DNA of 64,000 nucleotides from Schoenoplectus triqueter. Taxonomy: Eukaryota; Streptophyta; Magnoliopsida; Poales; Cyperaceae. Positions 12,141 to 26,664 of this stretch are shown here, piece after piece. Every line of letters begins with the position of its first letter. Position 1 is the first letter of the stretch. The position numbers and the translations under genes were made by a program. The notes below the pieces were generated by a model. It was not told the DNA's origin. It was given only the letters and a program-made list of their open reading frames with translations, and searched no databases. The stretch is taken from NCBI GenBank assembly GCA_964058805.1, contig CAXKVV010002171.1, positions 124,001-188,000 of the forward strand. The letters are read 5' to 3'.

Positions 12141-15100
12141 GTACCGCCGAAAACGAGTCCGGGAGCGCAAAACATGAAAACGGGACCCGACTCCCTCGGT
12201 ACCGCCAAAACCGAGTCCGGGTGCGTAAAACATGAAAACGGGTCCCGACGCCCTCGGTACCGCCGAAACCGAGTCCGGGCGCGCAAAACATGAAAACGAG
12301 ACCTGACGTCCTCGGCGCCGCCGAAAACGAGTCCGAGAGCGCAAAACATGAAAACGGGTCCCGACGCCCTCGGTAACCGTTGAAATCGAGTCCGGGCACG
12401 CAAAACATGAAAACGGGACCCGACGCCCTCGGTGCCGCTGAAAATGAGTCCGGGCGCGCAAAACATGAAAATGGGACCCGTCGCCCTCTGTACCTCCAAA
12501 AATTAGTCCAGGCGCCCAAAACATGAAAACGGGACCGGACGCCCACGGTACCGCCGAAAACGAGTCCGGGAGCGCAAAACATGAAAACGGGACCCGACTC
12601 CCTCGGTACCGCCGAAACCGAGTCCGGGCGCGCAAAACATGAAAACGGGTCCCGACGCCCTCGGTACCGCCGAAACCGAGTCCGAGAGCGTAAAACATGA
12701 AAACGGGTCTCGACGCGATCGGTACCGTCGAAAATGAGTCGGGGAGCGCAAAACATGAAAACGGGACCCGACGCCCTCGGTAACGCCGAAACAGGGTCCG
12801 GGCGCGCACAACATGAAAACGGGTCCCGACGCCCTCGGTACCGTCGAAACCGAGTCCGGGCGCGCAAAACGTGAAAACGGGACCCGACGCCGTTGGTACC
12901 AGCCGAAAACGAGTTCGAGCGCCCAAATAAAGAAAACGATACCCGGCGCACTCGGTACCTTCGAAATCGAGTCCGGGCACGCAAAACATGAAAACGGGAC
13001 CCGACGCCCTCGGTACCGCCGAAAACGAGACCGGGGCGCGCAAAACATGAAAATGGGACCCGACAGCCTCGGCGCCGACGAAAATGAGTCGGGGAGCGCA
13101 AAACATGAAAACGGGACCCGACGCCCTTGGTACCGCCGAAAATGAGTCCGGTAGCGCAAAACATGAAAACGGGACCCGACGCCGTCGGTACCGCCGAAAA
13201 CGATTCCGGGCGCGCAAAACATGAAAACGGGACCCGACGCCCTCGGTACAGCCGAAACCGAGAGCGCAAAACATGAAAACGGGTCCCGACGCCCTCGGTA
13301 CCGCCGAAAACGAGTCAGGGAGCGCAAAACTTGAAAACGGGACCCGACGCCCTCGGTATCGCCGAAAACGAGTTATGGAGCGCAAAACATGAAAACGGGA
13401 CCCGACGCCCTCGGTACCGCCGAAACCGAGTCCGGGCGCGCGAAACATGAAAACGGGACCCGACGCCCTCGGTACCGCCGAAAACGAGTCCGGGCGCGCA
13501 AAACAAGAAAATGGGACCCGTCGCCCTCTATACCTCCAAAAATGAGTCCAGGCGCCCAAAACATAAAAACGGGACCCGACCGCCTCGGCGCCGCCAAAAA
13601 CGAGTTCGAGAGCGCAAAACATGAAAACGGGACCCGACGCCCTCGGTACCGCCGTAAACGAGTCCGGGAGTTTAAAACATGAAGACGGGACCAGACACCC
13701 CTCGGTACCGCCGAAACCGAGTTTGGGCGCGCAAAACATGCAAACGGGGCTCGACACCCTCGGTACAGCCGAAACCGAGTCCGAGAGCGCAAAACAAGAA
13801 AACGGGTCCCGACGCCCTCGGTTCCGCCGAAACCGAGTCCGGGCGCGCAAAACGTGAAAACGGGACCCGACGCCCTCGGTTACGCCGAAAACGAATCCGG
13901 GCACGCAAAACGTGAAAACGGGACCCGACGCCCTCGGTACCGCCGAAACCGAGTACGGGCGCGCAAAACTTGAAAACGGGACCCGACGCCCTCGGTACCG
14001 CCGAAAACGAATCCGGGCGCGCAAAAAAAGAAAATGGGACCCGTCGCCCTCTGTACCTCCAAAAAAGAGTTCGGGAGCCCAAAACATGAAAACGGGACCC
14101 GACAGCATCGGCGCCGCCGAAAACGAGTCCGAGTGCGCAAAACATGAAAACGGGTCTCGACGCCATCGGTACCGTCGAGAACGAGTCAGGGAGCGCAAAA
14201 CATGAAAACGGGACCCGACGCCCACGGTACCGCCGAAACAGGGTCCGGGCGCGCAAAACATGAAAACGGGTCCCGACGCCCTCGGTACCGCCGAAACTAA
14301 GTCCGGGCGCGCAAAACGTGAAAACGGGACCCGACGCCCTCGGTTCCGCTGAAAACGAGTTCGAGCGCCCAAATTAAGAAAACGACACCCGACGCACTCG
14401 GTACCGTCGAAAACGAGTCCGGTCGCGCAGAACATGAAAATGGGACCCGTCACCCTCGGTACCGCCGAAAACGAGTCCGGGAGCTTAAAACATGAAAACG
14501 GGACCCGACGCCCCCGGTACCGCCGAAACCGAGTCCGGGCGCGCAAAACATGAAAACGGGACCCGACGCCCTCGGTACCGCCGAAAACGAGTCCGGGAGC
14601 GCAAAACATGAAAACGGGACCCGACGCCCTCTGTACCTCCATAAATGAGTCCAGGCGCCCAACACATGAAAACGGGACCCGACAGCCTCGGCGCCGCCGA
14701 AAACGAGTCCGAGAGCGCAAAACATGAAAACGGGTCCCGACGCCATCGGTACCGTCGAAAATGAGTCGGGGAGCGCAAAACATGAAAACGGGACCCGACG
14801 CCCACGGTACCGCCGAAACTGGGTCCGGGCGTGCAAAACATGAAAACGGGTCCCGACGCCCTCGGTACCGCCGAAACCGAGTCCGGGCACGCAAAACGTG
14901 AAAACAGGACCCGACGCCCTCGGTTCCGCCGAAAACGAGTTCGAGCGCCCAAATTAAGAAAACGACACCCGACGCACTCGGTACCGCCGAAATCGAGTCC
15001 GGGCACGCAAAACATGAAAATGGGACCCGACGCCCTCGGTACCGCCGAAAACGATTCCGGGAGCGCAAAACATGAAAACGGGACCCGACGCCCTCGGTAC

Positions 15101-15890
15101 CGCCGAAACCGAGTTCGGGCGCGCAAAATATGAAAACTGGACCCGACGCCCTCGGTACTGCCGAAACCGAGTCCGGGAGCGCAAAACATGAAAACGGGTC
15201 TCGACGCCATCAGTACCGCCGAAAACGAGTCAGGGAGCGCCAAACATTAAAACGGGACCCGACGCCCTCGGTACCGCCGAAAATGAGTCCGGAAGCGCAA
15301 AACATGAAAACGGGACCCGACGCCCTCGGTACCGCCGAAACCGAGTCTGGGCGCGCAAAACATGAAAACGGGACACGACTCCCTCGGTACCACCGAAACC
15401 GGGTCTGGGAGCGCAAAACATGAAAACGGGTCCCGACGCCCTCGGTACCGCCGAAATAGAGTCCGGGCGCGCAAAATGTGAAAACGGGACCCGACGCCCT
15501 CGGTACCGCCGAAAATGAGTTCAAGCGCCCAAATTAAGAAAACGAGACCCGACGCACTCGGTACCGCCGAAATCGAGTTCGGGCACGCAAAACATGAAAA
15601 CGGGACCCGACGCCCTTTGTACCGCTGAAAACGAGTCCGGGCGCACAAAACATGTAAATGGGACCCGTCGCCCTCTGTACCTCCAACAATGAGTCCGGGA
15701 GCCCAAAACATGAAAACGGAACCCGATAGTCTCGGCGCCGCCGAAAACGAGTCCGAGAGAGCAAGACATGAAAACGGGACCCGACGCCCTCGGTACCGCC
15801 GAAAATGAGTCCGGGAGCGCAAAACATGAAAACGGGACCCGACGCCCTCGGTACGCCCGAAACCGAGTCCGAGAGCGCAAAACATGAAAA
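12141..15890 (+). repeat. Satellite monomers, mixed order
   Basis: Continuous 58-bp array. AATTAAG-class monomers start at 12925 (here aaataaag), 14371, 14951 and 15531. Small private changes occur, such as the one-base insertion in ggtaccagccg near 12896. I found no tandem large-scale duplication here by eye, and nothing other than satellite. Confidence 0.88.
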
Positions 15891-18070
15891 CGGGTACCAA
15901 CACCATCGGTACCGCCGAAAACGAGTCCGGGAGCACAAAACATGAAAACGGGACTCGACGCCCTCGGTACCGCCGAAAACGAGTCCGGGAGCGCAAAACA
16001 TGAAAACGGACCAGAAGCCCTCGGTACCGCCGAAACCGAGTCCGGGCGCGCAAAACATGAAAACGGGACACGACTCCCTCGGTACCGCGGAAACCGAGTC
16101 CGGGCGCGTAAAACATGAAAACGGGTCCCGACGCCCTCGGTACCGCCGAAACCGAGTCCGGGTGCTTAAAACATGAAAACGAGACCTGACGCCCTCGGCG
16201 CCGCCGAAAACGAGTCAGAGAGCGCAAAACATGAAAACGGGTCTCGACGCCATCGGTACCGTCGAAAATGAGTCCGGGCACGCGAAACATGAAAACGGGA
16301 CCCGACGCCCTCGGTACCGCCGAAAACGAGTCCGGGCGCGCAAAACATGAAAATGGGACCCGTCGCCCTCTGTACTTCCAAAAATTAGTTCGGGCGCCCA
16401 AAACATGAAAACAGGACCCGACGGCCTCGGCACCGCCGAAAATGAGTCCGAGAGCGCAAAATGTGTAAACGGGTCTCAACGCCATCGGTACCGCCGAAAA
16501 TGAGTCGGGGAGCGCAAAACGTGAAAACGGGACCCGACGCCCTCGGTACCGCCGAAAACTAGTCCGGGAGCGCAAAACATGAAAACGGGACCCGACGCCC
16601 TCGGTACGGCCGAAACCGAGTCCAGGAGTGCAAAACATGAAAACAGGACCCGACGCCCTCGGTACCGCCGAGAACGATTCCGGGAACGCAAAACATGAAA
16701 ACGGGACCCGACGCCCTCGGTACCGCCGAAACAAAGTCCGGGAGCGCAAAACAAGAAAACGGGTCCCGACGCCCTCGGTACCGCCGAAACCGACTCCGGG
16801 CGCGCAAAACGTGAAAACGGGACCCGACGCCCTCGGTTCCGCCGAAAACGAGTTCGAGCGCCCATATTAAGAAAACGAGACCCGACGCACTTGGTACCGC
16901 CGAAAATGAGTCCGGGCACGCAAAACATGAAAACGGGACCCGACGCCCTCGGTACCGCCGAAAACGTGTCCGGGCGCGCAATACAAGAAAACTGGACCCG
17001 TCGCCCTCGGTACCGCCGAACACGAGTCCGGGCGTGCAAAACATGAAAATGGAACCCGTCGCCCTCTGTACCTCCAAAAATGAGTCCGGGCGCCCAAAAC
17101 ATGAAAACGGGACCCGACAGCCTCGGCGCCGCCGAAGACGAGTCCGAGAGCGCAAAACATGAAAACGGGTCCCGACGCCATCGGTACCGCCGAAAATAAG
17201 TCGGGGAGCGCAAAACATGAAAACGGGACCCGACGCCTCGGTACCGCCGAAAAAATGAGTCCGGGAGCGCAAAACATGAAAACGGGACCCGACGCCCTCG
17301 GTACCGCCGAAAATGAGTCCGGGCACGCAAAACATGACAACGGGACCCGACGCCCTCGGTACCGCCGAAAACGAGTCCGGGCGCGCAAAACGTGAAAATG
17401 TGATCCGACGCCCTCGGTAACGCCGAAAACGAGTTCGAGCGCGCAAATTAAGAAAACGAGATCCGACGCCCTCGGTACCGCCGAAAACGAGTCCGGGAGC
17501 GCAAAACATGAAAACGAGACACGACGCCATCGGTACCGTCGAAAATGAATCCGGGCACGCAAAACATGAAAACGGGACCCGACGCCCTCGGTACCGCCGA
17601 AAACGAGTCCGGCGCGCAAAACATGAAAATGGGACCCGTCGCCCTCTGTACCTCCAAAAATTTGTCCGGGAGCCCAAAACATGAAAACGGGACCCGACGC
17701 ACTCGGTACCGCCGAAAACGAGTCCGGGAGCGCAAAACATGAAAACGGGACTCGACGCCTTCGTAACCGCCGAAACCAAGTCCGGGAGCGCAAAACATGA
17801 AAACGGGACACGACGCCCTTCGTACCGCCGAAAATGAGTCCGAGCGCGCAAAACATGAAAACGGACCCGACGCCCTCGGTACCGCCGAAACCGAGTCCGG
17901 CGCGCAAAACATGAAAATGGGACCCGTCGCCCTCTGTACCTCCAAAAATTTGTCCGGGCGCCCAAAACATGAAAACGGGACCCGACGCCCTCGGTACCGC
18001 CGAAAACGAGTCCGGGAGCGCAAAACATGAAAACGGGACTCGACACCTTCGTGACCGCCGAAACCAAGTC
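15891..18070 (+). repeat. Long block A, copy 3
   Basis: This copy matches copy 1 (1-1420) at offset 15,890 and copy 2 (3767-5940) at about 12,125. Inside it, a segment bearing the caaaaatttgtccggg variant is repeated once more at an interval of about 288 bp (around 17590-18150). That is a local five-monomer expansion not seen in copy 2. Confidence 0.8.
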
Positions 18071-21000
18071 CGGGAGCGCAAAACATGAAAACGGGACACG
18101 ACGCCCTTCGTACCGCCGAAAATGAGTCCGGGCGCGCAAAACATGAAAACGGACCCGACGCCCTCGGTACCGCCGAAACCAAGTCCGGGCGCGCAAAACA
18201 TGAAAACGGGACACGACTCCCTCGGTACCGCCGAAACTGAGTCCTGGCGCGTAAAACAAGAAAACAGGTCCCGACGCCCTCGGTACCGCCGAAACCGAGT
18301 CCGGGCGCGCAAAACATGAAAACGAGACCTGACGCCCTCGGCGCCGCCGAAAACTAGTCCGCGGGCGCAAAACATGATAACGGGTCTCGACACCATCGGT
18401 ACCATCGAAACAAGGTCCGGGCGCGCAAAACGTGAAAACGGGACCCGACGCCCTCGGTACCGCCGAAAACGAGTCCGGGCGCGCAAAACATGAAAATGGG
18501 ACCCGTCGCCCTCTGTACCTCCAAAAATGAGTCAGGGCGCCCAAAACATGAAAAGAGGACCCGACAGCCTCGGCGCCGCCGAAAACGAGTTCGAGAGCGC
18601 AAAACATGAAAACGGGTCGCGACGCCATCGGTACCGCCGAAAATGAGTCGGGGAGCGCAAAACATTAAAACGGGACCTGTCGCCCTCTGTACCTCCAAAA
18701 CCGAGTCCGGGCGCTTAAAACATGAAAACGAGACCTGACGCCCTCGGCGCCGCCGAAAACGAGTCCGAGAGCGCAAAACATGCAAACGGGTCTCGACGCC
18801 ATCGGTACCGTCGAAAATGAGTCGGGGAGCGCAAAACATGAAAACGGGACCCGACGCCCTCGGTAACGCCGGAACAGGGTCCGGGCGCGCAAAACATGAA
18901 AACGGGTCCCGACGCCCTCGGTACCGCTGAAACCGAGTCCGGGCGCGCAAAACGTGAAAACGGGACCCGACGCCCTCGGTACCGCCGAAAATGAGTTCGA
19001 GCGCCCAAATTAAGAAAACGAGACCCGACGCACTCGGTACCTTCGAAATCGTGTCCGGGCACTCAAAACATGAAAACGGGACCCGACACCCTCGGTACCG
19101 TCGAAAACGAGTCCGGGCGCGCAAAACATGAAAATGGGACCCGTCGCCCACTGTACCTCCAAAAATGAGTCCGGGCGCCCAAAACATGAAAACAGGACCC
19201 GACAGCCTCGGCGCCGCCGAAAACGAGTCCGAGAGCGCAAAACATGAAAACGGGTCTCGACGCCATCGGTACCGCCGAAAATTAGTCGGGGAGCGCAAAA
19301 CATGAAAACAGGAACCGACGCCCACGATACCGCCGAAAACGAGTTTGAGAGCTTAAAACATGAAAACGGGACCCGACGCCCTCGGTACCGCCGAAACCGA
19401 GTCCGGGAGCGCAAAACATGAAAAGGGGACCCGACGCCCTCGGTACCGCCGAAAACGAGTCCGGGAGCGCAAAACATGAAAACGGACCCGGCGCCCTCGG
19501 TACCGCCGAAACCGAGTTCGGGCGCGCAAAACATGAAAATGGGACCCGACGCCCTCGGTACCGCCGAACCCGAGTCCGGGCGCGCAAAACATGAAAACGG
19601 GACAGGACGCCCTCGGTACCGCCGAAACCGAGTCCGGGCCCGCAAAACATGAAAACGGGACACGACTCCCTCGATACCGCCGAAACCGAGTTAGAGAGCG
19701 CAAAGCATGAAAACGGGTCTCGACGCCATCGGTACCGTCGAAAACGAGTCCGGGAGCGCAAAACATGAAAACGGGACCCGACGCCCTCGGTACCGCCGAA
19801 ACCGAGTTCGAGCGCCCAAATTAAGAAAACGAGACCCGACGCACTTGGTACCCTCGAAACCGAGTCCGGGCACGCAAAACATGAAAACGGGACCCGACGC
19901 CCTCGGTACCGCCGAAAACGAGTCCGGGCGCGCAAAACATGAAAATGGGACCCGTCGCCCACTGTACCTCCAAAAATGAGTCCGGGCGCCCAAAACATGA
20001 AAACAGGACCCGACAGCCTCGGCGCCGCCGAAAACGAGTCCGAGAGCGCAGAACATGAAAACGGGTCGCGACGGCATCGGTACCGCTGAAAATGAGTCGG
20101 GGAGCTCAAAACATGAAAACGGGATCCAACTTCCTCTGTACCGCCGAAAACTAGTCCGGGAGCGCAAAACATGAAAACGGGACCGGACGCCCTCGGTACC
20201 GCCGAAAACGAGTCCGGGAGTGCAAAACATGAAAACGGGACCCGACGCCCTCGGTACCGCCGAAAACGAGTCCGGGCGCGCAAAACAAGAAAATGGGACC
20301 CGTCGCCCTCTCTACCTCCAAAAATGAGTCCGGGCGCCCAAAACATGAAAACGGGACCCGACAGCCTCGGCGCCGCCGAAAACGAGTCCGAGAGCGCAAA
20401 ACATCAAAACGGGTCTCGACGCAATCGGTACCGCCGAAAATGAGTCGGGGAGCGCAAAACATGAAAACGGGATCCGACGCCCTCGGTACCGCCAAAACCG
20501 AGTCCGGGCACGCAAAACATGAAAACGGGACCGGACGCCCTCGGTACCGCCGAAAACGAGTCCGGGAGCGCAAAACATGGAAACAGGACCCGATAGCCTC
20601 GACGCCGCCGAAAATGAGTCCGAGAGGGCAAGACATGAAAACAGGACCCGACGCCCTCGGTACCACCGAAAATGAGTCCGGGAGCGCAAAACATGAAAAC
20701 GGGACACGACGCCCTCAGTACCGCCGAAACCTAGTCCGAGAGCGCAAAACATGAAAACGGGACCGGACGCCCTCGGTACCGCCGAAAACGAGTCCGGGAG
20801 CGCAAAACATGAAAACGGGACCCGACGCCCTCCGTACCGCCGAAAACGAGTCCGGGCGCGCAAAACATGAAAACGGGACACGACTCCCTCAGTACCGCCG
20901 AAACCGAGTCCGGGCGCGTAAAACATGAAAAGGAGACCTGACGCCCTCGGCGCCGCCGAAAATGAGTCCGAGAGCGCAAAACATGAAAACGGGTCTCGAC

Positions 21001-22601
21001 GCCATCGGTACCGTCGAAAACGAGTCCGGGAGCGCAAAACACGAAAACGGGACCCGACGCCCTCGGTACCGCCGAAAACGAGTTCGAGCGCCCAAATTAA
21101 GAAAACGAGACCCGACGCACTTAGTACCCTCGAAATCGAGTCCGGGCACGCAAAACATGAAAACGGGACCCGACGCCCTCGGTACCGCCGAAAACGAGTC
21201 CGGGCGCGGAATACATGAAAATGGGACCCGTCGCCCACTGTACCTCCAAAAATGAGTCCGGGCGCCCAAAACATGAAAACAGGACCCAACAGCCTCGGCG
21301 CCGCCGAAAACGAGTCCGAGAGAGCAAAACATGAAAACGGGTCTCGACGCCATCGGTACCGCCGAAAATGAGTCGGGGAGCGTAAAACATGAAAATAGGA
21401 CCCGACGCCCTCGCTACCGCCGAAAACGAGTCCGGGAGCGCAAAACATGAAAACGGGACCCGATGCCCTCGGTACCGCCGAAACCGAGTCCGGAAGCGCA
21501 AAACATGAAAAGGGGACCCGACGCCCTCGGTACCGCCGAAAATGAGTCCGGGAGCGCAAAACATGAAAACGGACCCGGCGCCCTCGGTACCGCCGAAACC
21601 GAGTCCGGGCGCGTAAAACATGAAAACGGGTACCGACGCCCTCGGTACCGCCGAAACCGAGTCCGGGCGCTTAAAACATGAAAACGAGACCTGACGCCCT
21701 CGGCGCCGCCGAAAACGAGTCCGAGAGCGCAAAACATGAAAACGGGTCTCGACGCCATCGGTACCGTCGAAAATTAGTTGGAGAGCGCAAAACATGAAAA
21801 CGGGACCCGACGCCCTCGGTAACGCCGAAACAGGGTCCGGGCGCGCAAAACATGAAAACGGGACACGACGCCCTCGGTACCGCCGAAACCGTGTCCGGGC
21901 GCGCAAAACGTGAAAACGGGACCCGACGCCCTCGGTACCGCCGAAAACGAGTTCGAGCGCCCAAATTAAGAAAACGAGACCCGACGCACTCGGTACCGCC
22001 GAAAATGAGTCCGGGCGCCCAAAACATGAAAAACGGACCCGACAGCCTCGGCGCCGCCGAAAACGAGTCCGAGAGCGCAAAACATCAAAACGGGTCGCGA
22101 CGGCATCGGTACCGCCGAAAATGAGTCGGGGAGCTCAAAACATGAAAACGGGATCCGACGCCCTCTGTACCGCCGAAAACTAGTCCGGGAGCGCAAAACA
22201 TGAAAACGGGACCGGACGCCCTCGGTACCGCCGAAAACGAGTCCGGGAGTGCAAAACATGAAAACGGGACCCGACGCCCTCTGTACCGCCGAAAACGAGT
22301 CCGGGCGCGCAAAACATGAAAACGAGAAACGACGCCCTCGTCGCCGCCGAAAACGAGTCCGAGAACGCAAAACATGAAAACGGGTCTCGATGCCATCGCT
22401 ACCGTTGAAAATGAGTCCGGGCGCCCAAAACATGAAAACGGGACCCGACAAAGTCGGCTCCGCCGAAAACGAGTCCGACAGCGCAAAACATGAAAACGGG
22501 TCACGACGCAATCGGTACCGCCGAAAATGAGTCGGGGAGCGCAAAAACTTAAAAACGGGACCCGACGCCCTCGGTTCCGCCGAAAACGAGATTGAGCGCC
22601 C

Positions 22602-22621
22602 AAATTAAGAAAACGAGACCC
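22602..22621 (+). repeat. 20-bp remnant of an AATTAAG-class monomer
   Basis: The monomer beginning aaattaag is cut to 20 bp and joins gacgcc directly to tgaaaacggg, a 38-bp deletion. The same junction recurs at 26216 and 27570. Confidence 0.92.
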
Positions 22622-24532
22622 GACGCCTGAAAACGGGTCTCGACGCCATCGGTACCGTCGAAAATGAGTCGGGGAGCGCAAAACATGAAAACAGGACCCG
22701 CGCCCTCGGTAACGCCAAAACAGGGTCCGGGCGCGCAAAACACGAAAACGGGACCCAACGCCCTCGGTACCGCCGAAAACGAGTCCGGGCGCGCAAAACA
22801 TGAAAATGGGACCCGTCGCCCACTGTACCTCCAAAAATGAGTCCGGGCGCCCGAAACATGAAAACAGGACCCGACAGCCTCGGCGCCGCCGAAAACGAGT
22901 CCGAGAGCGCAAAACATGAAAACGGGTCCCGACGCCATCGGTACCGCCAAAAATGAGTCGGGGAGCGCAAAACATGAAAACAGGACCCGACGCCCTCGGT
23001 ACCGTCGAAACCGAGTTCGGGCGCGCAAAACATGAAAACAGGACCCGACGCCCTCGCTACCGCCGAAAACGAGTCCGGGAGCGCAAAACATGAAAACGGG
23101 ACCCGACGCCCTCGGTACCGCCGAAACCGAGTCCGGCAGCGCAAAACATGAAAACAGGACCCGACGCCCTCGGTACCGCCGAAAACGATTCCGGGAGCGC
23201 AAAACATGAAAACGGGACCCGACGCCCTCGGTACCGCCGAAACCGAGTTCGGTTGCGCAAAACATGAAAACGGGACCAAACGCCCTCGGTACTGCCAAAA
23301 TAGAGTCCGGGCGCGCAAAATGTGAAAACGGGACCCGACGCCCTCGGTACCGCCGAATACAAGTTCTAGCGCCCAAATTAAGAAAACGAGACCCGACGCA
23401 CTCGGTACCGCCGAAACCGAGTCCGGGCGCGTAAAACATGAAAACGGGTCCCGACGCCCTTGGTACCGCCGAACCCGAGTCCGGGCGCTTAAAACATGAA
23501 AATGAGACCTGACGCCCTCGGCGCCGCCGAAAACGAGTCCGAGAGCGCAAAGCATGAAAACGGGTCTCGACGCCATCGATACCGTCGAAAACGAGTCCGG
23601 GAGCGCAAAAATGAAAACGGGACCCGACGCCCTCGGTACCGCCGAAACCGAGTCGGGGCGCGCAAAACGTGAAAACGAGACCCAGCGCCCTCGGTACCGC
23701 CGAAAACGAGTTCGAGCGCCCAAATTAAGAAAACGAGACCCGACGCACTTGGTACCCTCGAAACCGAGTCCGGGCACGCAAAACATGAAAACGGGACCCG
23801 ACGCCCTCGGTCCCGCCGAAAACGAGTCCGGGCGCGCAAAACATGAAAATGGGACCCGTCGCCCACTGTACCTCCAAAAATGAGTCCGGGCGCCCAAAAC
23901 ATGAAAACAGGACCCGACAGCCTCGGCGCCGCCGAAACCGAGTCCGAGAGCGCAAAACATGAAAACGGGTCTCGACGCCATCGGTACCGCCGAAAATTAG
24001 TCGGGGAGCGCAAAACATGAAAACAGGAACCGACGCCCTCGATACCGCCGAAAACGAGTCCGAGAGCTTAAAACATGAAAAGGGGACCCGACGCCCTCGA
24101 TACCGCCGAAACCGAGTCCGGGAGCGCAAAACATGAAAAGGGGACCCGACGCCCTAGGTACCGCCGATAACGAGTCCGGGAGCGTAAAACATGAAAACAA
24201 ACCCGGCGCCCTCGGTACCGCCGAAACCGAGTCCGGGCGCGCAAAGCATGAAAACGGGACACGACTCCCTCAGTACCGCCGAAACCGAGTCCGGGCGCGT
24301 AAAACATGAAAACGGGTCCCGACGCCCTCGGTACCGCCGAAACCGAGTCCGGGCGCTTAAAACATGAAAACGAGACCTGACGCCCTCGGCGCCGCCGAAA
24401 ACGAGTCCGAGAGCGCAAAACATGCAAACGGGTCTCGACGCCATCGGTACCGTCGAAAATGAGTCGGGGAGCGCAAAACCTGAAAACGGGACCCGACGCC
24501 CTCGGTAACGCCGGAACAGGGTCCGGGCGCGC

Positions 24533-24938
24533 AAAACATGAAAACGGGTCCCGACGCCCTCGGTACCGCCGAAACCGAGTCCGGGCGCGCAAAATGTGAA
24601 AACGGGACCCGACGCCCTCGGTACCGCCGAAAACGAGTTCGAGGGCCAAAATTAAGAAAACGAGACCCAACGCACTCGGTACCTTCGAAATCGTGTCCGG
24701 GCACGCAAAACAAGAAAACGGGACCCGACACCCTCGGTACCGCCGAAAATGAGTCCGGGCGCGCAAAACATGAAAATGGGACCCGTCGCCCACTGTACCT
24801 CGAAAAATGAGTCCGGGCGCCCAAAACATGAAAACAGGACCCGACAACCTCGGCGCCGCCGAAAACGAGTCCGAGAGCACAAAACATGAAAACGGGTCTC
24901 GACGCCATCGGTACCGCCGAAAATTAGTCGGGGAGCGC
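24533..24938 (+). repeat. Conserved seven-monomer cassette (example 1)
   Basis: Seven consecutive 58-bp monomers start at 24533, 24591, 24649, 24707, 24765, 24823 and 24881. In order they are: a gggtcccg monomer; a gtg monomer ending gttcgag; the aaattaag monomer with ggtaccttcgaaatcg; a monomer ending gggcgcgc; an aaaatgggacccgtcgcc monomer with gtacctc; an aaaacaggacccgac monomer with cggcgccgcc; and a gggtctcgacgccatcgg monomer. The order recurs many times across the window and is a building block above the monomer level. Confidence 0.88.
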
Positions 24939-25309
24939 AAAACAGGAAAACAGGAACCGACGCCCTCGATACCGCCGAAAACGAGTCCGAGAGCTTAAAA
25001 CATGAAAACGGGACCCGACGCCCTCGGTACCGCCGAAACCGAGTCCGGAAGCGCAAAACATGAAAAGGGGACCCGACGCCCTCGGTACCGCCGAAAACGA
25101 GTCCGGGAGCGCAAAACATGAAAACGGACCCGGCGCCCTCGGTACCGCCGAAACCGAGTCCGGGAGTGCAAAACATGAAAACGGGACACGACTCCCTCAG
25201 TACCGCCGAAACCGAGTCCGGGCGCGTAAAACATGAAAACGGGTACCGACGCCCTCGGTACCGCCGAAACCGAGTCCGGGCGCTTAAAACATGAAAACGA
25301 GACCTGACG

Positions 25310-26664
25310 ACCTCGGCGCCGCCGAAAACGAGTCCGAGAGCGCAAAACATGAAAACGGGTCTCGACGCCATCGGTACCGTCGAAAATGAGTCGGGGGGAA
25401 AGCAAAACATGAAAACGGGACCCGACGCCCTCGGTAACGCCGAAAAAGGGTCCGGGCGCGCAAAACATGAAAACGGGACCCGACGGCCTCGGTACCGCCG
25501 AAACCGAGTCCGGGCGCGCAAAACGTGAAAACAGGACCCGACGCCCTCGGTACCGCCGAAAACGAGTTCGAGCGCCCAAATTAAGAAAACGAGACCCGAC
25601 GCACTCGGTACCGCCGAAAACGAGTCCGGGCGACCAAAACATGAAAAACGAACCCGACACCCTCGGCGCCGCCGAAAACGAGTCCGAGAGCGCAAAACAT
25701 GAAAACGGGTCGCGACGGCATCGGTACCGCCGAAAAAGAGTCGGGGAGCTCAAAACATGAAAACGGGATTCGACGCCCTCTGTACCGCCGAAAACTAGTC
25801 CGGGAGCGCAAAACATGAAAATGGGACCGGACGCCCTCGGTACCGCCGAAAACGAGTCCGGGAGTGCAAAACATGAAAACGGGACCCGACGCCCTCTGTA
25901 CCGCCGAAAACGAGTCCGGGCGCGCAAAACATGAAAACGAGACCCGACGCCCTCGTCGCCGCCGAAAACGAGTCCGAGAACGCAAAACATGAAAACGGGT
26001 CTCGATGCCATCGGTACCGTCGAAAATGAGTCCGGGCGTCAAAACATGAAAACGGGACCCGACAACCTCGGCTCCGCCGAAAACGAGTCCGAGAGCGCAA
26101 AACATGAAAACGGGTCATGACGCAATCGGTACCGCCGAAAATGAGACGGGGAGCGCAAAAACTTAAAAACAAGACCCGACGCCCTCGGTTCCGCCGAAAA
26201 CGAGTTTGTGCGCCCAAATTAAGAAAACGAGACCCGACGCCTGAAAACGGGTCTCGACACCATCGGTACCGTCGAAAATGAGTCGGGGAGCGCAAAACAT
26301 GAAAACAGGACCCGCGCCCTCGGTAACGCCAAAACAGGGTCCGGGCGCGCAAAACATGAAAACGGGTCCCGACGCCCTCGGTACCGCCGAAACCGAGTCC
26401 GGGCGCGCAAAACGTGAAAACGGGACCCAACGCCCTCGGTACCGCCGAAAACGAGTTCGAGCGCCCAAATTAAGAAAACGAGACCCGACGCACTTGCTAC
26501 CCTCGAAATCGAGTCCGGGCACGCAAAACATGAAAACGGGACCCGACTCCCTCGGTATCGCCGAAAACGAGTCCGGGCGCGCAAAACATGAAAATGGGAC
26601 CCGTCACCCACTGTACCTCCAAAAATGAGTCCGGGCGCCCAAAACATGAAAACAGGACCCGACA
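25310..26664 (+). repeat. 1,355-bp tandem duplication, copy 1
   Basis: The unit repeats to the right at an offset of 1,355 bp. Anchors are the unusual gtcggggggaaagc insertion (near 25393 and 26748), AATTAAG monomers (25578 and 26933) and cacttgctaccctcg (26491 and 27846). Confidence 0.9.
26216..26235 (+). repeat. 20-bp remnant monomer
   Basis: This carries the same truncation junction as 22602 (gacgcc joined to tgaaaacggg) and lies within the first 1,355-bp unit. Confidence 0.92.

Larger units (their letters stand above)
18071..25309 (+). repeat. Cassette-rich satellite region
   Basis: AATTAAG-class monomers begin at 19008, 19818, 21094, 21963, 22602, 23375, 23722 and 24649. Spacings are near whole numbers of monomers, for example 1,276 bp (22 monomers) between 19818 and 21094. 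Most head the conserved cassette described at 24533. Frequent gacctgacgccctcggcg and gcgcttaaaac variants also mark this region. No non-satellite sequence is visible. Confidence 0.88.
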
